Shown here: in pieces, positions 1 to 13,756 of the stretch
How positions within the stretch are numbered: the first letter of the stretch is position 1
How the letters are laid out: each line of letters opens with the position of its first letter
Origin: Mercurialis annua
Lineage: Eukaryota; Streptophyta; Magnoliopsida; Malpighiales; Euphorbiaceae
Reading direction: 5' to 3'
Assembly (NCBI RefSeq): GCF_937616625.2
Contig: NC_065574.1
Span: forward strand, 6,512,501 to 6,576,500
Length of the DNA: 64,000 nucleotides
Program-made: the position numbers and the translations under genes
The notes under the pieces: generated by a model
Databases searched by the model: none
What the model was told of the DNA's origin: nothing
The model's input: only the letters and a program-made list of their open reading frames with translations

Positions 1-733
1 GTATTTAATATAGCCAAAATATAATAAAAGTAAAGTTATTATTACTTAGTTAAATTATTTTAAAGTATACATATATATATTCCATAAAAATAGACAAAAT
101 TGAGTTTGCACGATAATAGCTTTGATTTTCATTAGAAGTGTTGAACACACAAAAAATCATACTATCTGCTTTTTCTTGGCAACGTTAGCAATACTTCGCC
201 TAAAATGAATGAATTTTTTTTATTATAACGAAAATAAAAATTGAATTGTCAAAATATAACAATGAAAAGTTGATTATTCAGATATAAAAAGTTGATACAA
301 AATATTTTAACCTATGAAGCTGCCTCTAAAATCAAAACTCTCAAAAGTGTGAAACTGCAAGTAGATGGTCAAATTCATAATTTTATTCACCAACTAACTT
401 TTTCTTAAAAGGCCCGATAAATTAAAACTGTACAAGCAGAACAAAGCACTAGATTCACCAATAAATATCACTAACAACAACTCCGGTTTACTGATTCGGT
501 TTGGTTTTTAAAATCTCAATTAACAAACCTGAACCTTGGAAGAAGAAGAAGAACTAGAAAAACTGAATGAATCCAAAGAAAAAACTACAAAAAAACACAA
601 CAGTCTCTCCAATTATTCCAAATCCCACACCCCACACTGCTCACTTTTTTCCCAAATAAATTCTTCCCAAACCTTTTCACAAATACCACACAACATTTTC
701 ATATTACTTACTTTTTACATTAAACCATTCAAA
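1..733. other. AT-rich upstream region of the aspartyl protease gene
   Basis: No coding sequence is recognised. The last 200 bases turn C/A-rich, as in a plant 5' leader. The reading frame of the protease stays open upstream to a TTG at 536, but the first ATG of that frame is at 734, so 536-733 is best read as leader. No RNA gene or clear repeat is seen. Confidence 0.5.
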
Positions 734-2119
734 ATGCTTCCCTCTTTTTTACTCTTCTTACTACTACTTGCCGCTAGTACCATCGCCACCTCCGCCGCCA
801 TCTCATACCCTCATTTCCAGTTCCTCAACCTCACTCAAACCGCTACTTCCAGACATCACCACCGTCCATTCAAAACTCATGATCGTAAGTTAAACCTCGT
901 ACACAGAGACAACTTAGCTTCGAAAAATAACTCAAGTGAATTATATAAGCTCGCCAGCATTTTTCATGCACGTATTCAGAGAGACAAGAGGAGGGTGGCT
1001 TACCTTAACCACCGCGTTTCAGGCGGTGCTGCTGCTTATCAAGTGGAGGACTTTGGTGCACAAGTGGTGTCCGGTATGAACCAAGGCAGTGGAGAGTATT
1101 TTGTTCGGATTGGAGTTGGAAGCCCGCCTAGAGATCAGTACGTGGTTATTGATTCGGGTAGTGATATTGTTTGGGTTCAATGCCAACCTTGTACTCATTG
1201 TTACCACCAAACTGACCCTGTTTTTGACCCGGATGACTCTGCTTCTTTCATTGGAGTCTCTTGTGCTTCCTCTGTTTGTGACCGGGTTGAGAACGCCGGT
1301 TGCCATGCCGGTCGGTGTGGGTATCAGGTCATGTATGGTGATGGGTCCTATACAAAAGGCACTCTTGCTCTTGAAACACTTACGTTCGGACGGACTGTGG
1401 TCCGAAACGTGGCTATCGGGTGCGGGCATAGCAACCGGGGCATGTTTGTCGGGGCGGCTGGATTATTAGGCATTGGTGGCGGTTCCATGTCTCTTGTTGG
1501 CCAGTTGGGTGGTCAGACTGGAGGAGCATTTAGTTATTGTTTAGTGAGCCGTGGAGGAGATTCATCCGGATCGATAGAATTCGGACGTGCTGCATTACCC
1601 GTGGGTGCTGCTTGGATTCCTTTAATCCGAAACCCACGGGCTCCAAGCTTCTACTATATCGGGCTATCAGGTCTTGGTGTCGGAAGCTTGAAAGTGCCCA
1701 TATCAGAAGATGTTTTCCAACTCAACGAAATGGGCAGCGGAGGAGTCGTCATGGACACCGGGACTGCCGTCACTAGGCTTCCGATGCTAGCATACGAGGC
1801 ATTCCGCGACGCATTTATAGCAGAAACCGGAAACATCCCTCGTGCATCCGGAGTATCCATATTTGATACTTGCTACAATCTAAGTGGGTTTGTATCGGTT
1901 CGGGTACCAACAGTATCGTTCTACTTCTCGGGTGGGCCAATCCTGACCCTACCAGCGAGGAACTTTCTGATACCAGTGGATGATGTGGGGACGTATTGTT
2001 TTGCATTTGCAGGATCGACATCAGGACTTTCTATTATAGGGAACATTCAGCAGGAAGGGATTCAAATTTCTGTCGATGGGGCCAATGGTTTTGTGGGGTT
2101 TGGCCCTGATGTTTGCTAA
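734..2119 (+). CDS. Pepsin-type aspartyl protease (plant family A1, ASPG1/CND41-like)
   Basis: Intronless gene for 461 residues. The protein is a secreted or vacuolar-type pepsin-like aspartic endopeptidase. The start at 734 gives a hydrophobic signal peptide (about residues 1-22). A propeptide-like stretch runs to about residue 115, and the bilobal protease domain begins near GEYFVRIGVGSP. The first active site is VVIDSGSDIVWVQC (catalytic Asp140), the flap is YGDGS (Tyr201), and the second active site is VVMDTGTAVTRLP (Asp341). The first site reads DSGS instead of the common DTGS, a variant known in plant atypical A1 proteases. Many Cys residues in 150-230 (QPC, HCY, SCASSVC, AGC, GRCGY) fit the nepenthesin-type insertion. 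Length is normal for the family. It converges on the SNF2-RING helicase gene. Arabidopsis At3g20015, next to the CHR27 gene, is the likely counterpart (from memory). Substrate is unknown. Confidence 0.93.
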   Translation: MLPSFLLFLLLLAASTIATSAAISYPHFQFLNLTQTATSRHHHRPFKTHDRKLNLVHRDNLASKNNSSELYKLASIFHARIQRDKRRVAYLNHRVSGGAAAYQVEDFGAQVVSGMNQGSGEYFVRIGVGSPPRDQYVVIDSGSDIVWVQCQPCTHCYHQTDPVFDPDDSASFIGVSCASSVCDRVENAGCHAGRCGYQVMYGDGSYTKGTLALETLTFGRTVVRNVAIGCGHSNRGMFVGAAGLLGIGGGSMSLVGQLGGQTGGAFSYCLVSRGGDSSGSIEFGRAALPVGAAWIPLIRNPRAPSFYYIGLSGLGVGSLKVPISEDVFQLNEMGSGGVVMDTGTAVTRLPMLAYEAFRDAFIAETGNIPRASGVSIFDTCYNLSGFVSVRVPTVSFYFSGGPILTLPARNFLIPVDDVGTYCFAFAGSTSGLSIIGNIQQEGIQISVDGANGFVGFGPDVC

Positions 2120-4068
2120 GATTAAGTAGATGTTTATAGCTATATAAAGGGAATTTTGCTAGGCTTTTAGTTAAAAGTTACTATATCAATATTACTAGAG
2201 AATAAGATGAATAAAATTTGTACAAATTTATTATGGTTGATAATTCAATTTAGTGTGATATAACTGGGTCGCATAGCATTTAAATAAAATATTTTCAACA
2301 ATTCATATACAGACTTGTTTAAATAATCACATTACAATTTCAAACTAAACCGACATGTTTGTTTAATGAATTAATATAATACGACACGAATGTTTACTAA
2401 TAAACATGTTATATAGATCATCCTTTACACAAAAAATCTGTTTAACCCGTTTAAAGTAAAACACATTACAATAATTTATTCATTAAACCTATTTGGCTGT
2501 TGGATTATACATTAAATATAACTTCATATGTAAATATAAATATTAAGTAAATGTAATATCTAAAAATACTAAAATAAACTTTCAATATTTATTATATAGA
2601 TATATTCGAAGCATTCAAACACATCCTTTGCAAATTAGATGAGTTGAACTCTAAGAGAGTTGAATCTGTTTTTTCTTTCACGTTTTAAACGGATAAACGT
2701 TTTTACGATCCAAACTTGTCTAAGCTCAACCAAATCAATTTTAATTTGTGTCGTTTAAACGGAACAATGTCTAAACGCTAAACAGGTTAATGTCGGAAGT
2801 TGCTAATCATAGAAGTAATAAAGAAGTAACCGTATGAAATGAGTATGATTGCAAATGCATGCCAAAGAGGTTAGATAATTAAAGAAAAAGTGAGCAATAG
2901 TCAAAAGAATGAAGAAAAGGTAGGGTTATTACTACAAATACCATAATTCAGTTTGCAAAATGGTGGGGGTACAATTACAAGAAGGTGAACCTGACACTGC
3001 ACATTTGGTCATTTACCTTTATTTTGAAATGAAAGAGATTCCTTTTTCTCAATTTGCATTGCAATGCTCAATCTATCTTTTAATCTCACAAGGCAACAGT
3101 GGCAATTGAAAAGAAGAAACATGATGAGCCACCCCCACCACCACTCAGTTCAACATGTGAATAAGTTGGAGTGCATTCAAGCTACCACTTTTATAAAGCT
3201 ATCACCTTTGTCCTCTTTTACTTGGTACCCATTTGCCACAATCAAGTTTCAACTAAATTTCAACAAGAAAATAGCTCAAAACCAGTTCCCCAAAAAAATT
3301 AATTCAAAATGACACTTTGCTGATTTTGACCCAAAAGAGTCCATATACAGAACAATCAACTTGAAACTTTTCCAGTTTTTTTTCTGACTCGCTGGTTATT
3401 TAAACCAAGAAAATGTCAAATGCTTCAACGCATGTAACGGAAATTCAACTAAATTAAAATTTGCCAACCTGTGAAAAAAATGATAATATCACTAGGCTAA
3501 GGGTTATACAAATGAAATGAAGACATACCTTGTACAGTATCGGCAGACACCATGCTGGTTTAGCCTTCATACTTTGGAGACTGCTCTTGTAATTCAAGTT
3601 TACTGCCTCAAAACAAAAGGCAGCCATGAACCACAGGGCTGATCTATTTCTAGTTCGACCTTCACATACGAACATCAAAAAAGTAAGCCCAACACTTCTG
3701 TCATGCACGCTACTATCATATTCACAAGAAAAGGTGACTACACGAACTAACTGCTATATTATTTGCTAGAGAATAACAATTAAGTATATTTACAGGTGAC
3801 TTTAGCCGGCTTTCCGCTGCACTTGATCAAACAAAAATGCCTTTTTCAGGGCTCAGAACATGGTAAAAAAACAAAAACACAAACAAAAGAAGAACAATTG
3901 CCACCCAAAAATTTACCATGCCCATGGTTTCAAAACGACCCACAACTTACGTGGCCTTACAAGTGCAGCCACCGGTTCCCTCCTCTATCCTTAATGGTCA
4001 ACTATCATCTTCGCTCCTGAAACACATCTCCTACATAAACATATATCGCCATATGGACGGAAAGCTCA
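2120..4068. other. Convergent intergenic region, protease to helicase
   Basis: AT-rich spacer between two genes that point at each other. The first part should hold the protease 3' UTR and the last few hundred bases the helicase 3' UTR (minus strand). Short open frames here have no recognisable similarity and no coding-like composition. Nothing else is supported. Confidence 0.5.
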
Positions 4069-7000
4069 TTAAGCACTGTGTCCCATAAATAAATATTTGA
4101 GGTCTTCAGGTGTCAGGCGAGTGACTGTGCCCCCACTTCCATCTTCGCCAAATGCAGATGCAACCATTCTTCTCTTTTCTTCCTGCAAAACAAAGTAAAG
4201 CAAAGAAAACCAGATAATGATTTGTCACACTGGGACGTAACACAATAAGAAACACAAACTCAAAGGAGAATGATAAATAACTATTATCTCCATCAAAGAG
4301 AAAATCTCTCAGACAAATAAGAAATAGAATGATACCTGGAGAGCCAATATTCTGTCTTCAACTGTATCTTTAACAGTGAGTCGGGTTACAGTTACAGGAC
4401 GAGTCTGACCAATTCTATGTGCTCGATCAATAGCTTGATCTTCAGTTGTTGGATTCCACCATAGATCCAAAAGAATAACATGACACGCAGCAACCATGTT
4501 CAACCCAAGATTTCCTGCTTTCAGTGACATTATCATCACAGTCACCTGCAATAATTTTCACCAGCTTTGATATTTCAAGCAACACTCAGATTAAGCAAGT
4601 ATATCTATAGTACACGTGCAATCAATTCCACATAATTATACTTGACACAGTAGTACAGTAGGAACCTCCTACTCAAATAATGAAAGTTCTGACATAGTCC
4701 TCTCCTAAACTTCAGAGAGATCTATCGATAACTACCAACTGTGTTTCGAGAAAGCATGCCAATCATTAAAACATCCCGCCATAATGAAAAATGCAGAGAT
4801 CATACCTCAGGATCATTGTTGAAATCTTTCACTGCCCTGTCTCTTGCAGCCAAACTCATTGTGCCATCAAGCCTCCTATACTGTATACAAAACTGATTCA
4901 GTGAAAACTCAACCAGGTCCAACATGCTTGTCCACTGCGAGAAAATAATTGTTTTTTTTGGTCCCGCCGTTGGTGGTCCATTACATCCTGCAGAACCATC
5001 TAATTCCGGGCTTGGACTCCTCAAATGAGACTGGAGGATCTCAATAACTGCCCTAATTTTTGATGAACTATAATCATTCTGCAGGACCATTGATCTATCA
5101 TCGAATCCAGTATGCTTAGGACCAGCATCAATTTTGTCAGACATACAGCTTATCAAAGTAGCTTCAGAGAAAACAACATCAGAACCAAGCTGTTCTTTAC
5201 AGCCATTAGCAGGGCAGGTATTATCATCCCCAGTCAAGTGCTCTGACACACATTGATAGCAGAAAACATGGCTACACATGGTAACAACAGGGTTCTCAGG
5301 TGGATCCTGTCATAGAATTAAAGAAAAAATCAAAGTTAGGTAACTATCATCAGATACTACACGTTTCCTTTCCAATGTATAGGTTGTTTATTTGCAGATG
5401 TAAATCAAAGATTTTAGAAATGACTCCTAAAACAGGAACAAGATTAGGAACTCACTGGGAGTGACTTGAAAATATTGCTCTATATATTTTATCATTGATA
5501 ACATAAATGGATATAGCAATGTGTTTGTAACATAGAACTAGTCAATTCGGAAATTGCAGCTTTTAAAGAATCACAAACTTTAAGATACTCACATTGCACA
5601 CATGACAGATGGCAAGAGAAGATTCCAAGCAATCCAGCAGATTAATCACCATATCATGAGGGAGTCTCTTTGCCATATCTACAGAATCTTTTCCAAAGGA
5701 GTCGGAATTAATACCTTTTACAAGAAGAGGGTGGTCACAAGCCTGACGAAGTCGCAAAAGCATCAAAAGAATGTTTGCATAGTTTTGGTTCAATGTGCCA
5801 GCAGCAGCATAAGCCTGGAAGGATCAAACAAACAACTTTCAGATAATCACAAGTCCATGGGATACATTGAAGCAGCAGTTAGTCCTCACAAGTCACAAGA
5901 CCACAACAGTATTCGTTTTAGCGATTTAATCAAGAAACCGTGAAAAAGATTTTTTTATTTCCAAATTTAAATTTAACCCTAAAAGAAAAATCATTTCTTA
6001 ATCACTTATATTATAAGTGTTTTTACATCAAAGATAACAAATACTATCCAATTAAGAAAGAAAAATAAAACATACAAATTAATAAACATGCATAATCAAA
6101 AAGTAAAATGTAAAAAATTAAAAGTGAAAAGGATATGTGATGTCTGAAATTTATTATATGAAAAATTATATTTCATATCTTATAGAGATATAAATTTCAT
6201 TACTTCAATTTGACTTCAGATTTCATTATTTGTTTATAATAAACTTATATTTTCTTTCACTTCAAAATTAATTACACATAATATTTAAAATAATTTCGAC
6301 TTAAATTGAACTGTTATTTTAAAATCTACTATAAGTATAATTTGTTGCTTTTTAAAGATATTTAGAGTACTTTTTAGCATTAAATACTTTTATCCTCTTA
6401 ATTATATTTAAAATTAGTAAATTTGTGGTTATGCCCTTAAAGGATACTTTCCTAAATTTTAACTCGGTGCTACTTAACCCTTAAAATTATAAGGGTTAAT
6501 TCCTAAAAAAATCACGAACTTTACACGAAATTTCATTTTAATCATGAACTTTAAAAGTTGTCATTTAAAGGCACGAACTTTCATTTTGTTTCAAATCTAT
6601 CGCCAAAGTAAAATCCTGTGTATTTTATCGAACCAAAAATTCCTAATCCTATATACTCTAACTAAAAGATAATAAGATTTAATGTCGATTTATAATTTGG
6701 GTCTTTTATTAATGGTTTATTGAACAATTTAGTCAACAAAAATACACTGGAATGATAGATTTGAAAAAAAAATGAAAGTTCGTGCCTTTAAATGGCAACT
6801 TTTAAAGGTCATGATTAAAATGAAACTTCGTGTAAAGTTCGTGATTTTTTTTAGGAATTAACCCAAATTATAAAGTCGGTGCTAATCAATACTTCAAACT
6901 TACTATGTTTATTTTTTTTTGGTTAGTGAAAGGGTTTATTTGCACAGAGTTAGAATTAAGAATATAAATATTCTTTTATCAAAAATTTAAGGGCGTAACT

Positions 7001-10000
7001 GCAACTTTTGTCAAATTTTAAAGTTTGAGAGCAACTAGCAACACATGACACCAGCCAATGACCACCCATTTTCAAAGTATGAAATAAAACTCCTTGAAGA
7101 TCATGAAACCTAAATAGCTAACAAAAGGTCAAAAGACCATCTTGGGCATCTTTCTATCAAGTGACGCTACTTATGTTTTTCTTTTTTCACTTATTCCTAT
7201 AGATAAACATAAAGAAATAACAACTTTGCATATATCAAAAAATGGATTTGATATATTGTGGGTCATTGAACTTTTGAGTTATTCCAAAAGGGATATTCAA
7301 TTTCAATTTATTTCTTTAAGGTTATCAAACTTCAATTTTTGTTTCAAAATGGTATTTCTGGTTTAATTTTGCTAATGTGGCTATCTGAATTAAAATATTT
7401 AGAAACTATTTGTCACGTCAACAATCCAATTATACATCATGTAAGTTAGTATCCATTTTTAAATAAATCATATAATTTAATAATCTTTCCTGACGTGATA
7501 AATATTCTTAACTCGGATGGCCACGTAAGCAAAATTAGATCGGAAAACCTATATGAAACAAAAATTGAAGTTCTGACCTTAAAGAAATAAATTTATGTTT
7601 ATATCCCTTTTTGAAAGTTTAGTGATCCACAAAGTATTTGACCCTCAATCAAAACAAAGTCAAGTAGTTAGCAACAAAATATAATTTCTGCAAGAAAACA
7701 ATTCCAAATACCTCAATCAAACAATCACAGATTTATAATTCTAGTTAGGAAAATGATCGGCACTTCAAGCCACCGTGCATGTTCTATTTTTTTTCACTCA
7801 AAACAAGGCAAACTGCCATATAATGTGCTTGTTTCCCACAAAATAATTGCTGGTAGAGATCAAAGCATCCATCGAGACAATCAGACACAGACAAAACAAT
7901 ATTACACATTCCCTCCATTCAAACAGATTTCGAATAAGCATACCTTGAATTTAGAACGTGAATCAGCTTCTAGACGGGTATAGAAAGCCCGCTCCTCAGC
8001 CGAAAAGTCTACCTTTGTCAAACAAATTGTTTTTGGTGGTAACTTTACTATGGGTTCCCCATCAATCAGTGTTCCTAAATCACATAAATTAATGATGAGC
8101 ATCAACCAATAAGTGACATGCAACTTCCACATTCAATAACAATTATATTAGGTCACAAAGTTAAAGCGAAAGAACATAAATATATCCGGGTAGCACAAAA
8201 TCGACAACTGAACATAGTCAAATCTCAAATGCATCAACGACCAGATGTGTTTAAGGAAAAAAAACTAAGTAAAGAGAAATTCTATTGGTATATATTCAAA
8301 ATTCAACTTGAAAAGAATCTAGCAACAAATTTCTGTACTTATTTTCTAAAAATTTCTCGTAACTCTAAAAAGTCTGATTTTTAGTAAAGGTTGCTTTCAA
8401 ACAATTTGGATAGCCCTCATCATGAGTCCATGTGGTAATTATCTTATATACAATGGGTAGCTTAAAGTTCTTTTGCAAAAGAACTTTTGAACATTATTTT
8501 TGAAAATCTCTTCAAAATATTCCAAAATTGTTACAAACTGGCAATAAAAAATGGTCAAGAAAACAAAAGAGGCAACAGCAGAGAATATAGGCCAAGATCC
8601 AAAATCCATCACCTCAACTAATGCATACATAAATCTTTTTGCTTAATCATATATCCCAAATGTCACTAAGAGATCCCTGCTGCCGCAATTCTAATGTTTT
8701 GAGATACTATTCAAAATTCTAGGACAGGAGAGATTTCTATGAATTCATGCCTTTGACATCCTGAAGCTATCAAACCTCGAAGTAGATAGCCAGATGATAA
8801 TATATAGAACAAAAGCTTGAAGCCCAACAAGGTAACAACTGTAATTTGAACTGGAACATGATGAACACAACAACAACAAAAATATGACAAATTCTACCTC
8901 TCAAATTTCAGAGCCTAGATTATCCAATTTTCCATGCTAAAATGGAACCAAAAACTTGTATCTACAAAGCTTAAATATACCAAATAAATTCAAAAAGTAT
9001 CTAGTATAAAATGAGCAAACAGGGAGATGATCCCCGCATTGTTTTTTTACTTTCAGCTCATAGCTCAAGTACATTAGCTAACCCAAAAGAACAATCATTG
9101 GAAGGCACCACCTATGCTAAACAAGCAATACACAGTGCACATAGCCTCCAAGGTGGAGTTAAAAGCTAATGTCTAAATGGATTCTATACAACATCAATAA
9201 TCACTACAAGCATTCCCAAGACCGGAGACATGCACAAACGAACAGTTAAAATAGACTCAAACATGGGGGAAAAGATGAGCACCTTTTGTACGACGCAGCA
9301 TTACTGCCCTAAGAACTGCTTGTAGCTTCTTGTAACCTTGAATTGAATTTCTAGATATTGGAACCTTTATTGTGGTGTAGAATGACTTATACAAAGCATA
9401 AGGTTCATATCTAAGAAACCTGAAGTAGCTATACAAATCATCAACGGCATTTTGAATAGGTGTTCCAGACAAGCACCACCTTGTTTTGGCACGAAGGCTG
9501 CAGCAAGCTCTAGCGACTTGTGTTCGATGATTTTTTATTGTTTGAGCTTCATCTAGTATCACCCTAGACCAACTAACCCTAGCAAGTGGACCACTATCAT
9601 AATCATTTGAACAACCATCCATTCCGTTCCTACCCTTCTTCCTCTTCTTATTAGCTGTAGCTGTATTCTTTCTCTTCTTATTAATTGCAAATTCAGAAGA
9701 CACTCCAAACTTTTCCCCATCCTTTTCATCTGCCTCATCCTCATTAACCATAGGTTGCTTTGGGACTTCATTAGTTACAATGGCGTAAGTGGTAAGAATG
9801 ACATCATACTTTGCCACTTCAACAGGATCCTTTGTCCGAGTGCCTCCATGATAAATAAGATAAGAAAGTTGAGCTTCATCTGCAACTTTGTCTCTTAATT
9901 CCCCGGCCCATTGCCGGAGAATACTTGCTGGACACACAACCAGTGTACCTGCAGCTGGCCTACGTCTCTTGATATTATTTCCTGGAACTGGTTTGATATC

Positions 10001-12630
10001 ATCAGAGTCTCTACTTTGCTTAACTTCATCTAAACCAGGACGATCATTCTCATCATCATCATCTAAATTTAACGCTTCAGATTTTTTATTAGATTGATCT
10101 TCAGGTTTTGATTTTCTTTGCAATGCCTTCTGCAATTGTATGAGGGCAATCATTGAAACAGTTTTACCAAGCCCCTGAAACAAAAATGTGTTTTTTTGCT
10201 TAGGTAAAACACCGATTAAATTGAAAAGACGTATAATCTCATAAAATTTCAATGACAAAGCAAAGAAATTTCTGAATGTATAAACCTGATCATCAGCTAG
10301 AATTCCTCCTAAACAATGCAAGCTTCTTGTTTCCTTCTGAATCATCCACGCTAATGCAATCTTCTGCAAAAAATATTGCCTTCAGTATAACAATGCGTTC
10401 AACAAAATAAAAGAACAGGATCAAAATAGATAAATGATATGACCTGGTGTCTTAGAAGAGGCACAGACAACAGACCATCTGGTAGATTAGCTTCAACTTT
10501 TGGTTGATTGAGTTCCTGCAAGAATCAAGATCCGTCCAATTTAAACTTTTGAACTCAAACACTAAATCCTCTTCCAGTAATTTAACAGAACTAAACAAAA
10601 GGCTAATTCTGTTTGTTAAATTCTCATGCACGCACCACATGACAGCAAAATTTTAAAATGACAAGCACACAAAAGCAGCAAATCTAGACGTCATGAGGCA
10701 GCAACTCCAAGAACTTGTACAGACTCGGTGGCATGCGATAAGATTTTTAAAAATCTAATTTTACATTATATGACAAATTCTTTTCAACTAAAAACACCAA
10801 GTTAACAACTATGCCATAAACAGGATCCAAATCCAAAAAAAAAAATAGAAACAAAAATATATATAGCAAACTATCTAAAACTCATGTGACGGGGCATGTT
10901 TACTTCACCATCTATGTTTCCCCCTCCTCTCTCTTTTTACTAAATATGAACCCAAGGAAATCATGTCTACCTTAGCATCTGCTTATATGCTAACTTAGAT
11001 GATATTAGAGATATAAACAAGCTTGAGAAAAAAATAAAATTATTATTAAAACTTCTTTAACTGAATTTTAAATTAGCTCCTGAAAATGCTTTCTTTTATT
11101 AGTTCTTCCAGCAAATTTAAAAACATATTCTCCAAGAACTCAAAGATTACAATTTACACTTATACTCGGCTAAAAAATATATGTGAAGTAAAATAAACAT
11201 AAAAATTCAGGCTGCTTTGATTGCCCTGTTTTGAGCTATAAAACTTGTTTCCTAATCCAAAAGAAAAAGCTACAAACTAAACATACATAAAATAGTTACA
11301 AAATGCTAACATATAAAATTATAGTAGAATACATAATGAATAAATAAAAACTATTCATTAAAGCATAAATCTTTAAAGATTGTTTAATTCGTCAAACTCA
11401 CTAATAATCTTAGAGAATAGAATAAAAAAAATGCAGTGCAATTTAAAATAATGAAAAATGGTAGAGCTTATGAAAGCTTCTCTTTTAAGCAAATGGAAAG
11501 GGAATTGGATTACAGAGGCAGGTTTCCATCAAATAGCTTAGGAAGCAAACCTAGTTGAATAATTCCTTAAAATCGCTATCCCACTTGAATTTGCTAAGTA
11601 CACTAATCTTGAATACCATGTGCTCGGCACAGTATTATTGGCTATGAACCCAATAAAAAAATGATTGCAACTTACAAAGAAACTATAGCTAAACTTGAAC
11701 ATAATTACAAAATATCAGTTAAGTCCACGAAATACCTCTAGTGCTGCTTGATAAATCAGCCTCTCATCACTCCCAGCAACCCCTTCTTCGCCAGCCATGG
11801 GACGGTATGACGGGTCACTAGAACCAAATTGTCCAAAAGGTGTAGACTTTCCATGCATCAAAGATGAAGGTAGTGTCCTACTTCCATTGTTTTCATACAT
11901 CATACTCTCCTCATAATTTCCTCTGCCGTAGGTGTCCCTCATATAGCCCTTACCATGACTTGAACTTGGCACTGCTGGATGGTATGTATTTCCGTAAATA
12001 TCTCGAGTGTGGCTGCTGCTAGCACCCTCTCCTAAGTTGTTCGATTTACTACTGATTGGAGATCTATGAAGAGAAGGTGGAAGGGTCCTCTTAAAAGCCT
12101 GTTGAGATGAAAGTTTCTCATAATCTCTACCGGAAACATTAGCAATTCGTGAATTAACAGTCCGAGGAAGACCCGCGTTCCCATTTTCTATAAGATGCAG
12201 AGAATCATCTGCTTGAGAAGTATGCCAATTTGATGCACTCCCATTAGTACCATTCGTTCTTTTTGGAGATGTAGCTTTTTGAGTTTGCCCACCATAGCCT
12301 GCGATATTTAATTAGCACACCTTGATTAGCAAATAGCAATTCAATCAGCTTTTAATTTTAAACGAGGTGAGTTTCTGCCAACAATATGAGCCACTAAGAC
12401 CGTTGTGGGATCACTAAGCTTAGTGTTTACAAATAGTAAGATAACTGGAAAAAGAAGATAAATGAAGTCTGACCCGTACTCCTGGCATTGGTGTCAGCTG
12501 TAACAGCCCAAGATGGAAGTTTTCTAGAGTCGGCAGAACTCCTTACAGGTGATGAGTCAAAGTCAAAGTCAAAGTCTTCATCATCATCTATCATCAAATC
12601 ACTGTCAGAACTGATATCTATAAGATTCAT
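4069..12630 (-). CDS. CHR28: SNF2-family ATPase with internal RING finger (helicase-like transcription factor CHR28/CHR27 type)
   Basis: Ten coding exons with canonical splice sites, all phase-compatible: 12474-12630, 11736-12298, 10444-10515, 10286-10363, 9283-10174, 7944-8074, 5593-5814, 4806-5306, 4336-4545, 4069-4182. They join to 2,940 nt, 979 residues. The N terminus is acidic (ISSDSD, then a D/E run). The SNF2 ATPase shows the Walker A region DDQGLGKT spanning an exon join, motif II DEAQ ([11 protein letters not shown]) and motif [13 protein letters not shown]3HC4 RING finger ([20 protein letters not shown]) sits between the two helicase lobes. The C-terminal lobe has [20 protein letters not shown] and [16 protein letters not shown]. 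In Arabidopsis this family (CHR27/CHR28, also named FRG1/FRG2) acts in the nucleus in RNA-directed DNA methylation. An ATP-dependent chromatin role, possibly with ubiquitin ligase activity, is inferred by family. Two in-frame 5' exons could extend the N terminus (see the 5' region entry). Confidence 0.93.
6493..6864. mobile_element. MULE-type miniature element in a helicase intron
   Basis: About 100-bp terminal inverted repeats (starting GGGTTAATTCCTAAAAAAAT, ending ...TAGGAATTAACCC) bound a 372-bp element with no coding capacity. It is flanked by the 9-bp direct repeat AAATTATAA (6484-6492 and 6865-6873), the length made by Mutator-like transposases. It lies in the 2.1-kb intron between helicase exons 5593-5814 and 7944-8074. 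Confidence 0.8.
7226..7650. mobile_element. Inverted-repeat miniature element in the same helicase intron
   Basis: Two arms, about 7255-7375 and 7500-7645, are imperfect inverted copies of each other; both carry TTTATTTCTTTAAGG and AACTTCAATTTTTGTTTCA in opposite orientations. There is no coding capacity. Exact ends and a target duplication were not resolved, so the superfamily is unassigned. Confidence 0.55.
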
Positions 12631-13620
12631 CGTAGACACTGGTGTTGAATTGTCCCTCTTCCTTCCTTCAATGAAATTTATTCGAACTGCTTCAGCAATA
12701 TTAGTATAAGAACTCTTGAAAGGAAAGCCAACCTGAGCCCGAAAAATACATGTATCTCATGAACAGGTAAATAAGCAAAATTATTTGAGCAATCAGACAA
12801 AACATACTATGACTCACCAGATCCCTGCAATGCCTTGAAAGTAAGTTGCAAAGCGAAATACTTAAAAACGAGCAGCTTCTCCAAGTTGAACCAACAAACT
12901 CATATAGATTATCCACATTATCTGGCATCTATCTGATGTGCATTCCAACTACCTTCAGAATTTCACCCAACAGTCATTATATTTTAAAAGAGACAAAAAT
13001 AATTTAGGATAAAAACCCAAATTTCCTTATTATAAAAAAAATTAACAGACCAGCAGATTAACTAAAGTAATTTAAAAAATTCATGGCATTATCAAAGTGA
13101 ATGTCTCCTAACCATATATTAAGTGCAATACTAATGAAATTAAATTGCATGAAGTCGCAGCCCAAAGTAAGAGCAAGAAATCAACACAAGTAAAGCATGC
13201 AAAAGTGGAGACTTGCAGTAAATGGACATGTCATTCAGTAAAAACTCCATACTAATAATAACAACAATATAATAGCAAAAGTTATAGTAAATTGAAGGCA
13301 TTTACAATTGACAAAGAGAGCGATCAATTGACGCAGGCATGTACACAAAAAAATAAAATGATTCTCATGGCGGAAGATTTAAGAAAAAAAATTACTGATG
13401 GAGAGTAAGAGTTGACAAAACCCTACCAGAGATGAGGAGATCGTCATTGCAATTGAGAAATTACAGGGATTGTTAGGGTTTGCATTTGACCGTAGCAGAA
13501 GAAGTGAGTTCGTGGATTAAAAAATTGAAGAAAAAAAAAATTTGAGTGACGAACAATTGACTGAAGAATTTACCGGGGATACGGAGAGAGAAGAAGCGTA
13601 GACGGTAGCGTTTTGCATAA
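12631..13620 (-). other. 5' region of the helicase gene, with alternative in-frame 5' exons
   Basis: Upstream of the conservative ATG at 12630, the frame stays open to an acceptor at 12732. A further exon 12818-12928 starts with an ATG at 12928, ends at a GTGAGT donor and joins 12732 in phase, adding 71 residues (total about 1,050). A still more upstream ATG at 13447 (seven codons, ending at the donor at 13427) would also join 12732 in phase if 12818-12928 is skipped. If 12818-12928 is included, that ATG heads a short upstream ORF instead. Which start is used needs transcript data. Sequence above about 13610 looks like promoter. Confidence 0.5.
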
Positions 13621-13756
13621 GGAAATTAATATACTATGTTCTTATTATTCTTACGTTACTCTTCTTTTTTGCTGTTATTTTTGGGTATTTTTGATTTTGT
13701 TTTAATTAAACTCACTTACCCAAATTTTGGACAAAATCATCTGCTTAATTATTTTA

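Noticed and set aside
536..733. Extended N terminus of the aspartyl protease
   Set aside because: The extension begins at a TTG and would bury the clear signal peptide that starts at the ATG at 734.
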